Source of the DNA: Pseudolachnospira sp964507035
GTDB taxonomy: Bacteria > Bacillota > Clostridia > Lachnospirales > Lachnospiraceae
Assembly (NCBI GenBank): GCA_964507035.1
Contig: CAZDOQ010000030.1
Coordinates: 1-15,538, forward strand
Direction of reading: 5' to 3'
Length of the DNA stretch: 15,538 nt
Shown here: positions 6,319 through 13,905 of the stretch, piece after piece
Layout: every line of letters begins with the position of its first letter
Numbering within the stretch: position 1 is the stretch's first letter
Position numbers and translations under genes: made by a program
Notes under the pieces: model-generated
What the model was told of the DNA's origin: nothing
The model's database searches: none
The model's input: the letters and a program-made list of their open reading frames with translations, nothing else

Positions 6319-7262
6319 TCAAATTTTTGGTAAAACGAATTTCAACCGCCATTGTACAGATTTTTGTGGTCACCACCATTGTCTTTTTCTCCCTGCAGAT
6401 GATGCCGGGCGATCCGGTGCTGCTGATGCTGAGCAGGGACGGTTCGGCGGTGGATCAGGCAGCCTATGACGCCCTGGAGGAAGAACTGGGGTTGGACCAG
6501 CCGGTGATGACCCAGTACGCCAACTGGCTGATAGACTTGGCCCACGGGGACTTGGGAACCTCCTACGGGGAGAACCGGCCTGTGGTGGAGGCCATTGGGG
6601 ACCGGCTGCCCCGGACGTTGGAACTGGCTGCGGTATCCCTGGTGCTGGCCTGTATCATTGGCATTCCATTGGGGATCATATCGGCGGTGCGGCGAGGAGG
6701 ATTTTTGGATCTGGGGCTGACCTTGATTTCTTCCCTGGGCAACTCGGTGCCAGTCTTTGTGCTGGGGTACATTTTGGTATTGATCTTTTCCCTTACCTTG
6801 GGGCTATTGCCTTCCAGCGGCTTTGTGCCGGTGGCCAGAGGACTGGAAAATCACATTTTACGGCTGATTCTGCCTGCTGTGACGTTGGCCTTCGGCGTGG
6901 CGGCTTCCATTCTCCGAATGACCCGCTCCAGTATGTTGGAAGCTTTGGGGAGTGAGTCTGTGAGACCCCTGCGGGCCAAGGGGCTTCCCAAACGGAAGGT
7001 ATACCTGAAACACGTGATGCGCAACATGCTGATTCCGGTGGTGACCATCATTGGACTGCAGCTGGGAACCTTGATTGCCGGAACGGTGCTCTGCGAGGCA
7101 GTGTTCAACTGGCCGGGGATTGCAACGCTGCTGACGGATGCCATCAATAACCGGGATTACCCGCTGATTCAGGGATGTATGCTGGTGCTGTCCGCTATCT
7201 TTATTCTCATCAACATGGTGGTGGACCTGCTCTACGGGCTTCTGGACCCGCGGGCGCGCTAG
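6315..7262 (+). CDS. Opp/Dpp-type ABC transporter permease (DppB/OppB-like)
   Basis: This 315-residue inner-membrane protein begins MIKFLVKRISTAI and has a first membrane span at about 9-29. Next comes the MPGDP motif (30-34) of DppB-type permeases, an extracytoplasmic segment with HGDLGTSYGENRPV, and five further hydrophobic spans. The cytoplasmic coupling loop reads RMTRSSMLEALG then LRAKGLPKRKV, close to the usual RAKGL pattern. The ATG at 6315 overlaps the preceding stop (ATGA), with AGGAGG at 6302-6307; the longer open frame from 6231 is a shadow. It pairs with the permease encoded 12 bases downstream to form the membrane channel. Length and order are standard for the family. Confidence 0.94.
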   Translation: MIKFLVKRISTAIVQIFVVTTIVFFSLQMMPGDPVLLMLSRDGSAVDQAAYDALEEELGLDQPVMTQYANWLIDLAHGDLGTSYGENRPVVEAIGDRLPRTLELAAVSLVLACIIGIPLGIISAVRRGGFLDLGLTLISSLGNSVPVFVLGYILVLIFSLTLGLLPSSGFVPVARGLENHILRLILPAVTLAFGVAASILRMTRSSMLEALGSESVRPLRAKGLPKRKVYLKHVMRNMLIPVVTIIGLQLGTLIAGTVLCEAVFNWPGIATLLTDAINNRDYPLIQGCMLVLSAIFILINMVVDLLYGLLDPRAR

Positions 7263-7274
7263 GAGGGAAAGCCA

Positions 7275-8108
7275 ATGAGTGTGTGGAAGCAGTGTATTCG
7301 GAATAAGAAGTTTCTCCTCAGCGCCGTGATCCTGGTGCCTCTGCTGTTCGTAGCGCTGTTTGGAAATCTGCTGATCAGCCATGATCCGCTGCAGATCATT
7401 TCCACCCAGACGCTGCAGCCGCCTTCGGTGGAGTATCCCATGGGGACGGATGAGTACGGGCGCTGTATTGCCTGCCGGCTGATTGTGGGCATTCAGCCTA
7501 CCATGATTGTGGCTTTCGGCGGCACCATCATCGCCATGGCGGCGGGAACGCTGCTGGGCCTGCTGGCCGGTTACATAAAAGATTCTTTGGGCAACGCCAT
7601 TATGCGTGTGGTGGATATTATCCTGTGTTTCCCGTCCATTTTGCTGGCCATGCTGGTGGTGGGCCTGTGGGGATCTGGAGTCGTCAATCTGGTGGTCGTG
7701 GTGGGAATTCTCTATACTCCCCACTTCTGCCGGATCGCCTACTCCTCCACCCGGAAGCTGCGGAAGGTGGAGTATGTGGAGAGTCAACAACTGTTGGGCG
7801 CCAGCACCATGCGGATTCTCATCAAGACCTTGTTGCCCAACATTGTATCTTCCCTGATCATCCAGTTCAGTCTGACCGTGTCCAGCGGCATTTTGCTGGA
7901 GAGCGGCCTCAGCTTCCTGGGCCTGGGCGTGCAGCCACCGGCTCCTTCCTGGGGTCAGATGATCGGAGATGCCCGGGCGTACATTGCCACCAACGGACAG
8001 TATATGTTCTGGCCGTCCCTGTTCCTGTGCCTGACCATTCTGTCTACCAACCTGATGGGCGACGCCCTGCGGGATGTGCTGGACCCGAAGCTGAAAAAGA
8101 GCTTCTGA
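7275..8108 (+). CDS. Opp/Dpp-type ABC transporter permease (DppC/OppC-like)
   Basis: This 277-residue inner-membrane partner of the permease before it has an N-terminal span (about 13-34), then the family motif MGTDEYGRC (56-64). In relatives the last position is usually Asp, so Cys is a small departure. Hydrophobic spans follow, and the segment LLGASTMRILIKTLLPN is the coupling loop that contacts the ATPases. GLSFLGLGVQPPAPSWG (213-229) is a very characteristic DppC block. The ATG at 7275 has AGGAGGG nearby. It ends 27 bases before the binding-protein gene. Length is at the short end of normal. Confident family call; substrate not readable. Confidence 0.94.
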   Translation: MSVWKQCIRNKKFLLSAVILVPLLFVALFGNLLISHDPLQIISTQTLQPPSVEYPMGTDEYGRCIACRLIVGIQPTMIVAFGGTIIAMAAGTLLGLLAGYIKDSLGNAIMRVVDIILCFPSILLAMLVVGLWGSGVVNLVVVVGILYTPHFCRIAYSSTRKLRKVEYVESQQLLGASTMRILIKTLLPNIVSSLIIQFSLTVSSGILLESGLSFLGLGVQPPAPSWGQMIGDARAYIATNGQYMFWPSLFLCLTILSTNLMGDALRDVLDPKLKKSF

Positions 8109-8135
8109 ACCATAAAATCCAAAAGGAGGAAAGAG

Positions 8136-9776
8136 ATGAAAGCAAGAAAGATCACAAGTATTTGCCTGAGCCTGGTGCTGGCCATGGGTCTCATGGCTGG
8201 GTGCGGCAGCGGCGGCAACACCACCACTGCGGCGGCAACAGAGGGAGGGGGAACCACCCTGGCGGAGTCCGGCGGAAATCTGGAGGAGACAGAGGCTGCA
8301 GAGGGAACCGTGGATACGCTGCTCATTGGCACCAGTGTGGAGCCTTCCACCCTGGACCCTCACATCCATTCCAACGTATCCACTCGTTTCATGCTCCAGA
8401 ACATTTACCGGGGCCTGGTGAGTTACAACCTGGATGGGGAAATCCAGTGCGAGGTGGCAGACAGCTATGAGATTTCCGATGACAACCTGACTTACACCTT
8501 TACCCTGAAGGAAGGTGTGACATTCCATGACGGCACTCCTGTCACTGCGGAGGATGTGAAGTACAGCTTTGACCGGATTATGGCAGAGGACAGCACCGCC
8601 ACCTACAAATCCTACTTTACGGATGCTGGTACCACAGTGAATGTGGTGGACGAACAGACCGTGGAGTTTGTGCTGGCAGAACCCTGCGCGCCGTTTCTGG
8701 AGTACCTGAGCCTGCCGGAGAGCGCTATTATCAGCAAGGACTGGATGGAGGCTGGCAATGACATTGCTACGTCCGCCATGGGCTGCGGCCCTTACCAGTT
8801 TGTCAACTGGGACCGGGGGCTGGAGATCAACGTGGAGGGCTATGACGGCTACTACAAAGAAGGCCTTCCCAAGACCAAGAATGTCAGCTTTATCTTCTAC
8901 CTGGATGAGACCACCCGGAACAACGCCCTGCTCAGCGGCGAGGTGGATCTGATTGACTATGTCAGCGCCACCGCCGTCACCCAGTTTGAGAGTAATGACG
9001 ATGTGACGGTGTACAGCCGCCAGGGCGCTTTCATGATGCTGGAGTTCAACTGCGAGGAGGGCAGCCCCTTTGCGGACTACCGGGTGCGCCAGGCAGTGGC
9101 TTATGCCATTGACCGGCAGGCTGTCATTGACACCGCCTTCAACGGCCGGGGCGAGGCGCTGTACGGCTTCCCTACCATTGCAGGCCAGCAGGGATACAAC
9201 GGTGAGTTTGACAACTATTTCAGCTATGACGTAGAGAAGGCCAAAGAGCTTCTGGCCGAGGCCGGCTATGCGGATGGCTTCAGCTGCAGCATTTTGGCTA
9301 CCAGCGATTACTCCTTCCATGAGCAGACCGCTCTGGTGGTGCAGGCTTCCCTGGCGGAGATCGGCATTGAGGTGACGGTGGACCTGCCTGACTGGGCCAC
9401 CCGGATCGAGCGCAGCAACACCGGCGACTATGACATCATTGTTTGCGGTACCATCGGCAAGATCCTGGATATGGACTGGGCCACCATCTTCTATCAAAGC
9501 GGCGAGGTTCGGATGGACGCTTCCCCGTACTTTGCGGACGACGAGATCGACCAGCTGCTGTACGAGGGCCGCACCACCCTGGATGAGGATCAGCGGAATG
9601 AGATCTACCAGCAGTTCCGTGAGAGAGCCCTGGAACTGTCTCCGCTGGTGTTCATCTGTTACCGGGAGCAGGCCTTTGTGGCTGGAAACTACGTGCAGAA
9701 CTTTGACTTCCTCTCCGGCGTTCTGAGCCAGCAGGCCGGTATCTGCCTGGAAGAGGTAGTGGTAAACGAGCACTGA
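8136..9776 (+). CDS. ABC transporter substrate-binding lipoprotein (SBP_bac_5, DppA/OppA-like)
   Basis: This 546-residue extracellular receptor is tethered to the membrane by a lipid. A signal peptide (KARKIT then a hydrophobic core) ends in the lipobox LMAGC, so Cys23 is the predicted lipidated residue. A Gly/Thr/Glu-rich flexible linker (about 24-65) precedes the folded domain. SBP_bac_5 landmarks are PSTLDPHI, YRGLVSY, YTFTLKEGVTFHDGTPVTAEDVKYS, and RVRQAVAYAIDRQAV. It captures the substrate and hands it to the two permeases. Strong AAAGGAGGA site before the ATG. It is the last gene of the transporter block, and hairpins follow. Family members bind peptides, opines, nickel, sugars and peptide-like compounds, so a glycated amino acid or its lactam is plausible but unproven. 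Confidence 0.94.
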   Translation: MKARKITSICLSLVLAMGLMAGCGSGGNTTTAAATEGGGTTLAESGGNLEETEAAEGTVDTLLIGTSVEPSTLDPHIHSNVSTRFMLQNIYRGLVSYNLDGEIQCEVADSYEISDDNLTYTFTLKEGVTFHDGTPVTAEDVKYSFDRIMAEDSTATYKSYFTDAGTTVNVVDEQTVEFVLAEPCAPFLEYLSLPESAIISKDWMEAGNDIATSAMGCGPYQFVNWDRGLEINVEGYDGYYKEGLPKTKNVSFIFYLDETTRNNALLSGEVDLIDYVSATAVTQFESNDDVTVYSRQGAFMMLEFNCEEGSPFADYRVRQAVAYAIDRQAVIDTAFNGRGEALYGFPTIAGQQGYNGEFDNYFSYDVEKAKELLAEAGYADGFSCSILATSDYSFHEQTALVVQASLAEIGIEVTVDLPDWATRIERSNTGDYDIIVCGTIGKILDMDWATIFYQSGEVRMDASPYFADDEIDQLLYEGRTTLDEDQRNEIYQQFRERALELSPLVFICYREQAFVAGNYVQNFDFLSGVLSQQAGICLEEVVVNEH

Positions 9777-9787
9777 CAACAAGAGTC

Positions 9788-9855
9788 CTGCCGGAGCCAC
9801 GGCAGAAAGCTTTTCTAAACATTGTGCCGCGGGAGCCTTCTTCGCCCCCGCGGCA
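9788..9855 (+). terminator. Two GC-rich hairpins after the binding-protein gene
   Basis: CTGCCG (9788-9793) pairs with CGGCAG (9800-9805), followed loosely by TTTT. TGCCGCGGG (9825-9833) pairs with CCCGCGGCA (9847-9855) but has no T run. They may end or attenuate transcription, or protect the 3' end of the abundant binding-protein message. Role uncertain. Confidence 0.5.
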
Positions 9856-9925
9856 TCCCTCCAAAACATGTGGCGTCATGAGAGAAAAGGGGAACTGGCC
9901 GCCGGTGTGGCGGCAGCAGCCAGAG

Positions 9926-9954
9926 TTGGGCATCCTAAAATATAATGTTATAGA
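9926..9954 (+). promoter_or_regulatory. Possible internal promoter of the hydantoinase-deglycase genes
   Basis: TTGGGC at 9926-9931 and TATAGA at 9949-9954 are 17 bases apart; the -10 lies inside the operator-like palindrome. A TATAAT at 9941-9946 lacks a suitable -35. The abrupt change from GC-rich to AT-rich sequence near 9935 supports a promoter in this place, but the exact boxes are a guess. Confidence 0.35.
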
Positions 9955-9961
9955 ACATTAT
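9942..9961. promoter_or_regulatory. Putative GntR operator 3, near-perfect palindrome
   Basis: ATAATGTT-NTAN-AACATTAT is an inverted repeat with 8-base arms that match exactly. Its centre TnTAnA agrees with the core of the HutC-type site (GTnTAnAC) known for this GntR subfamily. It matches the gntR promoter element at 17 of 20 positions and lies about 70 bases before hyuA. Binding is inferred. Confidence 0.6.
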
Positions 9962-9975
9962 AGAAAGATATAGAA
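9949..9975 (+). repeat. Three TATAGAA direct repeats at 10-base spacing
   Basis: TATAGAA occurs at 9949, 9959 and 9969, each one DNA helical turn apart, the first inside the palindrome at 9942-9961. The repeats may extend regulator binding along one face of the DNA. Confidence 0.6.
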
Positions 9976-10031
9976 GATATAAGGCCACAGACGAGAATGA
10001 ACAATCCAATTTGTAGGATGAGGTGAAACAT

Positions 10032-12092
10032 ATGGCTTATATGATAGGCGTAGACGTAGGAGGTACCTTTACGGATTTCTCCGTATTTGAACAGGAGACC
10101 GGCGAACTGTTCCATTACAAGGACAGCTCCACCCCCGCCGACCCCTCTAAGGCAATCATCCAGGGAGTTTTGGCAGTATTGGCCATCAAAAAGGCGGACG
10201 CTGCCGCTGTTAGCTATCTGGCCCATGGAACCACCGTGGGAACCAATGCATTGATTGAGAAAAAAGGCGCCCGGGTGGGACTCATCACCACCAAGGGATT
10301 TAAAGATTTGATGGAGATCGGAAATCAGCGCCGTCCCTCCCTCTATAACCTGCAGGCCCAAAAGCCCTTTTCGCTGATTCCCTCCGGTTTCAACTGCACG
10401 GTGACAGAGCGGATCCGGTATGACGGAACAGTGGATACGCCCCTGGATGAGGAGGAGACCCGGCAGGTAGTCCGGTATCTGAAGGAGCAGAAGGTGGCCT
10501 CCATTGCGGTCTGCACCCTGTTTTCCTTTGTGAATCCGGCCCATGAACTGCGGATTGAGGAGATTATCAAAGAGGAATTTCCGGAGGCTTATGTGACCAT
10601 ATCCAGCAAGCTGGTGCCGGAATTCCGGGAGTACAGCCGGATGAGCACCACGGTGCTCAACAGCTATCTGGGACCGGTGATGGAGAAATACGTCAACAAT
10701 TTCCGGGATTCGGTGAAAGGGATCGGCATTCAGGTGGAACCCTATGTGACCCAGTCCAACGGCTCGATCATCTCCATCAAAGAGACCATTGACTGCCCCA
10801 TTAAGACAGCCGTCTCCGGACCTTCCGCAGGGGTCATTGCCGCCGCCTACATTGGAAAGCAGTGCGGGGCGGATCAGATCATCACCTTTGACATGGGCGG
10901 CACCAGCGCGGATATTTCCCTGATTGAAAACTATACGCCCCAGGTGTCCAACGAGCGGTCTGTGGAAGGCTATCCGGCCCGGATCCCCATGATTAACATT
11001 ATCACCATCGGAGCCGGAGGCGGCTCCATTGCCAAGATTGACGAGGGCGGCGCCCTGAAGGTGGGACCCAAGAGCGCCGGAGCCACCCCGGGACCGGCCT
11101 GCTATATGCGGGGCGGAGAAAATCCCTGCGTCACCGACGCCAATATTGTTCTGGGCAAGCTGAATCAGAAAAAGATCCTGGGAGGCCGGATGGACGTGGA
11201 TGTGGAGTTGGCGAAAAAAGCCATCCAGACCAAGATCTGCGACAAGTCGGATCTGGATCTGCGCCAGGCGGCCAACGGCATCATCACCGTGGTCAACTCC
11301 AACATGGTCCGGGCCATCCGCAGCGTATCTGTGGAGAAGGGCTATGATGTCCGGGAGTTCAGTCTCATGGCCTTTGGCGGCGCGGGTCCCCTACACGCCT
11401 GCGAGGTGGCCAGGGAACTGGGTATGAAGGAAGTGCTGATTCCGCCCCACCCGGGAACCCTCTGCAGTCTGGGACTGCTGCTGGCAGACACTAAATTTGA
11501 CCTGTCCCGGACCAAGGTGCTGGACGGGGTGCCGGCCAATGTGGACGCCATGACGGAACAGTTTAGGAGCATGACGGAGCAGGGGAACGCACTGTTGGAC
11601 AAGGAAGGAGTGGCCCAGGAACGCCGCCGCTTTGCGTGTTTTGTGGATATGCGCTACCAGCGCCAGAACTTTGAGATCTGCATTCCAGTGCCCACCGGGG
11701 AGATGACAGAGAAAGTGCTGGCCCAGGTACTGGCGGACTTCCATGCGGAACACAAGCGTAGTTACGGCTACTGCAAGGAGGAGGCAATGGTCCAGTTTGT
11801 CAGCTACCGGGTCTCCGCCATCGGCATCATCGACAAGCCGGAGTTGACGCCGGAGCCGCTGCGGCCAGAGGCAGACCTGCCGGAGCCCATCTCTTACCGC
11901 CAGGTGCTGTTCCAGGGCCAGGAGTACTATGTGAAGACGCCGGTCTATGACCGGGAGAGTTTTGTGCCGGGCCAGGCCATTCCGGGTCCCTGCATCTGCG
12001 AGCAGATGGATACCACCCTGGTGGTGCCGGCAGGCTGGACCATTCATGTAGACGGTTACCGCAACCTGAAAATCCACGACGAGGAGAGATAA
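10032..12092 (+). CDS. hyuA: Hydantoinase/oxoprolinase family protein, ATP-binding subunit (HyuA-like)
   Basis: This 686-residue cytoplasmic protein is the nucleotide-binding half of an ATP-dependent cyclic-amide hydrolase (N-methylhydantoinase/5-oxoprolinase family, ASKHA fold). Seen: phosphate loop IGVDVGGTFTD (5-15), HGTTVGTNALIEKKGARVGL (66-85), FREYSRMSTTVLN (198-210), SGPSAG (262-267), the second ATP loop TFDMGGTSAD (285-294), GAGGGSIA and GATPGPACY, then the C-terminal domain. I choose ATG 10032 over GTG 10023, because GAGGTGA at 10020-10026 is a good ribosome site for it. Family members couple ATP hydrolysis to opening of hydantoin or 5-oxoproline rings, and some relatives are ketone carboxylases. 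The stop lies one base before hyuB, so the subunits are made together. It sits between a putative operator and the FrlB-like gene, pointing to a cyclised, sugar-linked amino acid as substrate. That substrate is inference. Confidence 0.92.
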   Translation: MAYMIGVDVGGTFTDFSVFEQETGELFHYKDSSTPADPSKAIIQGVLAVLAIKKADAAAVSYLAHGTTVGTNALIEKKGARVGLITTKGFKDLMEIGNQRRPSLYNLQAQKPFSLIPSGFNCTVTERIRYDGTVDTPLDEEETRQVVRYLKEQKVASIAVCTLFSFVNPAHELRIEEIIKEEFPEAYVTISSKLVPEFREYSRMSTTVLNSYLGPVMEKYVNNFRDSVKGIGIQVEPYVTQSNGSIISIKETIDCPIKTAVSGPSAGVIAAAYIGKQCGADQIITFDMGGTSADISLIENYTPQVSNERSVEGYPARIPMINIITIGAGGGSIAKIDEGGALKVGPKSAGATPGPACYMRGGENPCVTDANIVLGKLNQKKILGGRMDVDVELAKKAIQTKICDKSDLDLRQAANGIITVVNSNMVRAIRSVSVEKGYDVREFSLMAFGGAGPLHACEVARELGMKEVLIPPHPGTLCSLGLLLADTKFDLSRTKVLDGVPANVDAMTEQFRSMTEQGNALLDKEGVAQERRRFACFVDMRYQRQNFEICIPVPTGEMTEKVLAQVLADFHAEHKRSYGYCKEEAMVQFVSYRVSAIGIIDKPELTPEPLRPEADLPEPISYRQVLFQGQEYYVKTPVYDRESFVPGQAIPGPCICEQMDTTLVVPAGWTIHVDGYRNLKIHDEER

Positions 12093-12093
12093 G

Positions 12094-13839
12094 ATGGAAA
12101 GAAAAATTGATACAGTCACGGTGGAGGTAATCCGGAACCTGCTGATGTCCATCTCCGAGGAAACCTTCGGCATCATCGTCCGCAGCGCCTACTCCACCAA
12201 CATGAAAGAACGCCGGGATGTATGCACCGCTGTCATTGACCCGGACGGCAACAGTGTGGCCCAGGTGGAGAGCCTGGCCGTGCTCTTGGGATCCATGCTG
12301 GGCGTGGTCCCCAAGATCTATGAGAAATTTGGCCGGGAGAACGTGAAGCCCGGAGATATGTTCATTGCCAACGACCCGTACCACGGGGGCGGCAACCACC
12401 TGCCGGACATTGTAATCGCCGCCCCAGCCTTTGCCGGGGAAAAGCTGATCGGCTGGATCGCCAACATTGCTCACCATTCGGATATCGGCGGGAAGGTGCC
12501 CGGTTCCACCTCCGGGGACGCGGACTCCCTGTTCCAGGAGGGAATCCGGATCCCGGTGATCCGTATCTGCCGGGATGGTGTGCTGGATCAGAGCGTTATG
12601 GATCTGTTGTTGGACAACACCCGGGTGCCCCAGGAGCGGGAGGGGGACCTGACGGCCCAGATCTCCGCCAACCTGATTGGCGTGGAGAGGCTCCAGGAGG
12701 CCTATGCCCGGTACGGCGATACTTTAATCCTCTGCATGAAGGAACTGGTGGCTTACTCCGAGCGCCGGGTCCGGGCAGTGGTGGCTGGTCTGCCGGATGG
12801 GGTCTACAGCTATACCGACTATGTGGACGGCTGCGGGGACAAATATCCGGATCCGCTTCCCATCCACGTGTCCATCACTGTAAAGGGGGACGATCTGATC
12901 TTTGACTTCACCGGCACGGCGGACCAGATCAAAGCGCCCATCAACGTGCCCTATCCCTGTACGCAGGCGGCGGTGTTCTTTGCGGTGAAAGCTCTGATGG
13001 GAGACGATATTCCGGCCAACGAAGGAATCAACCGGGCGGTGACTCTCGTTGCCCCCAAGGGCTGCATTGTGAACCCCACAGAGCCCAGCCCGGTGGGCGC
13101 TCAGATCGACTGTGAGCAGCGGATTCCGGACGCTATTTTTGGGGCCCTGGCTCCCATTTTCCCGGATGCCATTGTCACAGCCGGAAACGGCGCCTGCACC
13201 ACCACCATTCTGGCGGGGGACGGGGCCATTGGCACAGACAGCGTGTTCATCTTCCACGAAGTCATCGCCGGAGGAGGCGGCGCTTCCCGGCATTACGACG
13301 GACTCTCCGGCGTTCAGGTGAATATGACCAACACCTCCAACATGCCCATTGAGGCCACGGAGATGGAGTTTACCAAGATTCTGGCCCGGAAATATGAACT
13401 GAAGGCGGACACCGGCGGAGCCGGGGAGATGCGGGGCGGACTGGGAATCGAGCGGGAGCTGGAGATCCTACAGGACAACGTACTCTACACTGGCCTGGGC
13501 GACCGGCATAAATTCCACCCCTGGGGCCTGGAAGGCGGCCAGCCCGGCGGTATCGGCGCTTTCTACCGGGTATCGGCGGAGGATGGTTCCGTCACTCGCA
13601 TGGGCCATAAGACCACCAGCCTGCCCTTGAAGAAAGGGGATGTGATCCGGGTGGTGACCCCTGGAGCCGGCGGATACGGAGATCCCAAGAAGCGTCCGGC
13701 GGAGAAGGTGCTGAAGGATGTGATTGAGGGCAAGGTGTCTGTGGAGGCGGCCCAGTCCCAGTATGGAGTGGTCATCGAGCGGCAGGACGGGGCTTTCCAG
13801 GTGAATGAGGAAGCCACCCGGGCGTGTCGGGCACAGTAG
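12094..13839 (+). CDS. hyuB: Hydantoinase B/oxoprolinase family protein (HyuB-like)
   Basis: This 581-residue cytoplasmic subunit partners the HyuA-like protein. Seen: DTVTVEVIRN (6-15), GDMFIANDPYHGGGNHLPD (87-105), AHHSDIGG (126-133) with PGS after it, EGIRIPV, and a C-terminal run GGxGxxRELEI, then GLGDRHK, PGGIGAF and TPGAGGYGDP, all typical of Hydantoinase_B. Length is normal. One departure: where most members have AQAEHIPVHLGSM, this one reads AQVESLAVLLGSM (56-68), losing both histidines, which may mark a different substrate. The ATG at 12094 is one base after hyuA, the usual coupled arrangement. It is followed after 66 bases by the SIS-domain gene. Family call secure; the ring compound it opens is unknown. 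Confidence 0.93.
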   Translation: MERKIDTVTVEVIRNLLMSISEETFGIIVRSAYSTNMKERRDVCTAVIDPDGNSVAQVESLAVLLGSMLGVVPKIYEKFGRENVKPGDMFIANDPYHGGGNHLPDIVIAAPAFAGEKLIGWIANIAHHSDIGGKVPGSTSGDADSLFQEGIRIPVIRICRDGVLDQSVMDLLLDNTRVPQEREGDLTAQISANLIGVERLQEAYARYGDTLILCMKELVAYSERRVRAVVAGLPDGVYSYTDYVDGCGDKYPDPLPIHVSITVKGDDLIFDFTGTADQIKAPINVPYPCTQAAVFFAVKALMGDDIPANEGINRAVTLVAPKGCIVNPTEPSPVGAQIDCEQRIPDAIFGALAPIFPDAIVTAGNGACTTTILAGDGAIGTDSVFIFHEVIAGGGGASRHYDGLSGVQVNMTNTSNMPIEATEMEFTKILARKYELKADTGGAGEMRGGLGIERELEILQDNVLYTGLGDRHKFHPWGLEGGQPGGIGAFYRVSAEDGSVTRMGHKTTSLPLKKGDVIRVVTPGAGGYGDPKKRPAEKVLKDVIEGKVSVEAAQSQYGVVIERQDGAFQVNEEATRACRAQ

Positions 13840-13905
13840 AGGCGGAAATACCTTCCGGGTATCACTGGATGCCGTGGGAGACACGGCAGGAAGAGGAGAA
13901 ATGAC

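Noticed and set aside
6858..9869. Very long open frame (about 1000 codons) on the minus strand opposite the permeases and binding protein
   Set aside because: The plus-strand frames here encode textbook DppB, DppC and DppA proteins. The antisense product is low-complexity, rich in His, Gln, Gly and Arg, and has no recognisable domain; it comes from GC-rich codon use.
10023..10031. GTG start for HyuA
   Set aside because: It falls inside the GAGGTGA ribosome site that serves the ATG at 10032.
11391..12477. Overlapping minus-strand frames opposite hyuA and hyuB
   Set aside because: They lie opposite strongly conserved HyuA/HyuB motifs and translate to His/Arg/Gly-rich sequence without domains.
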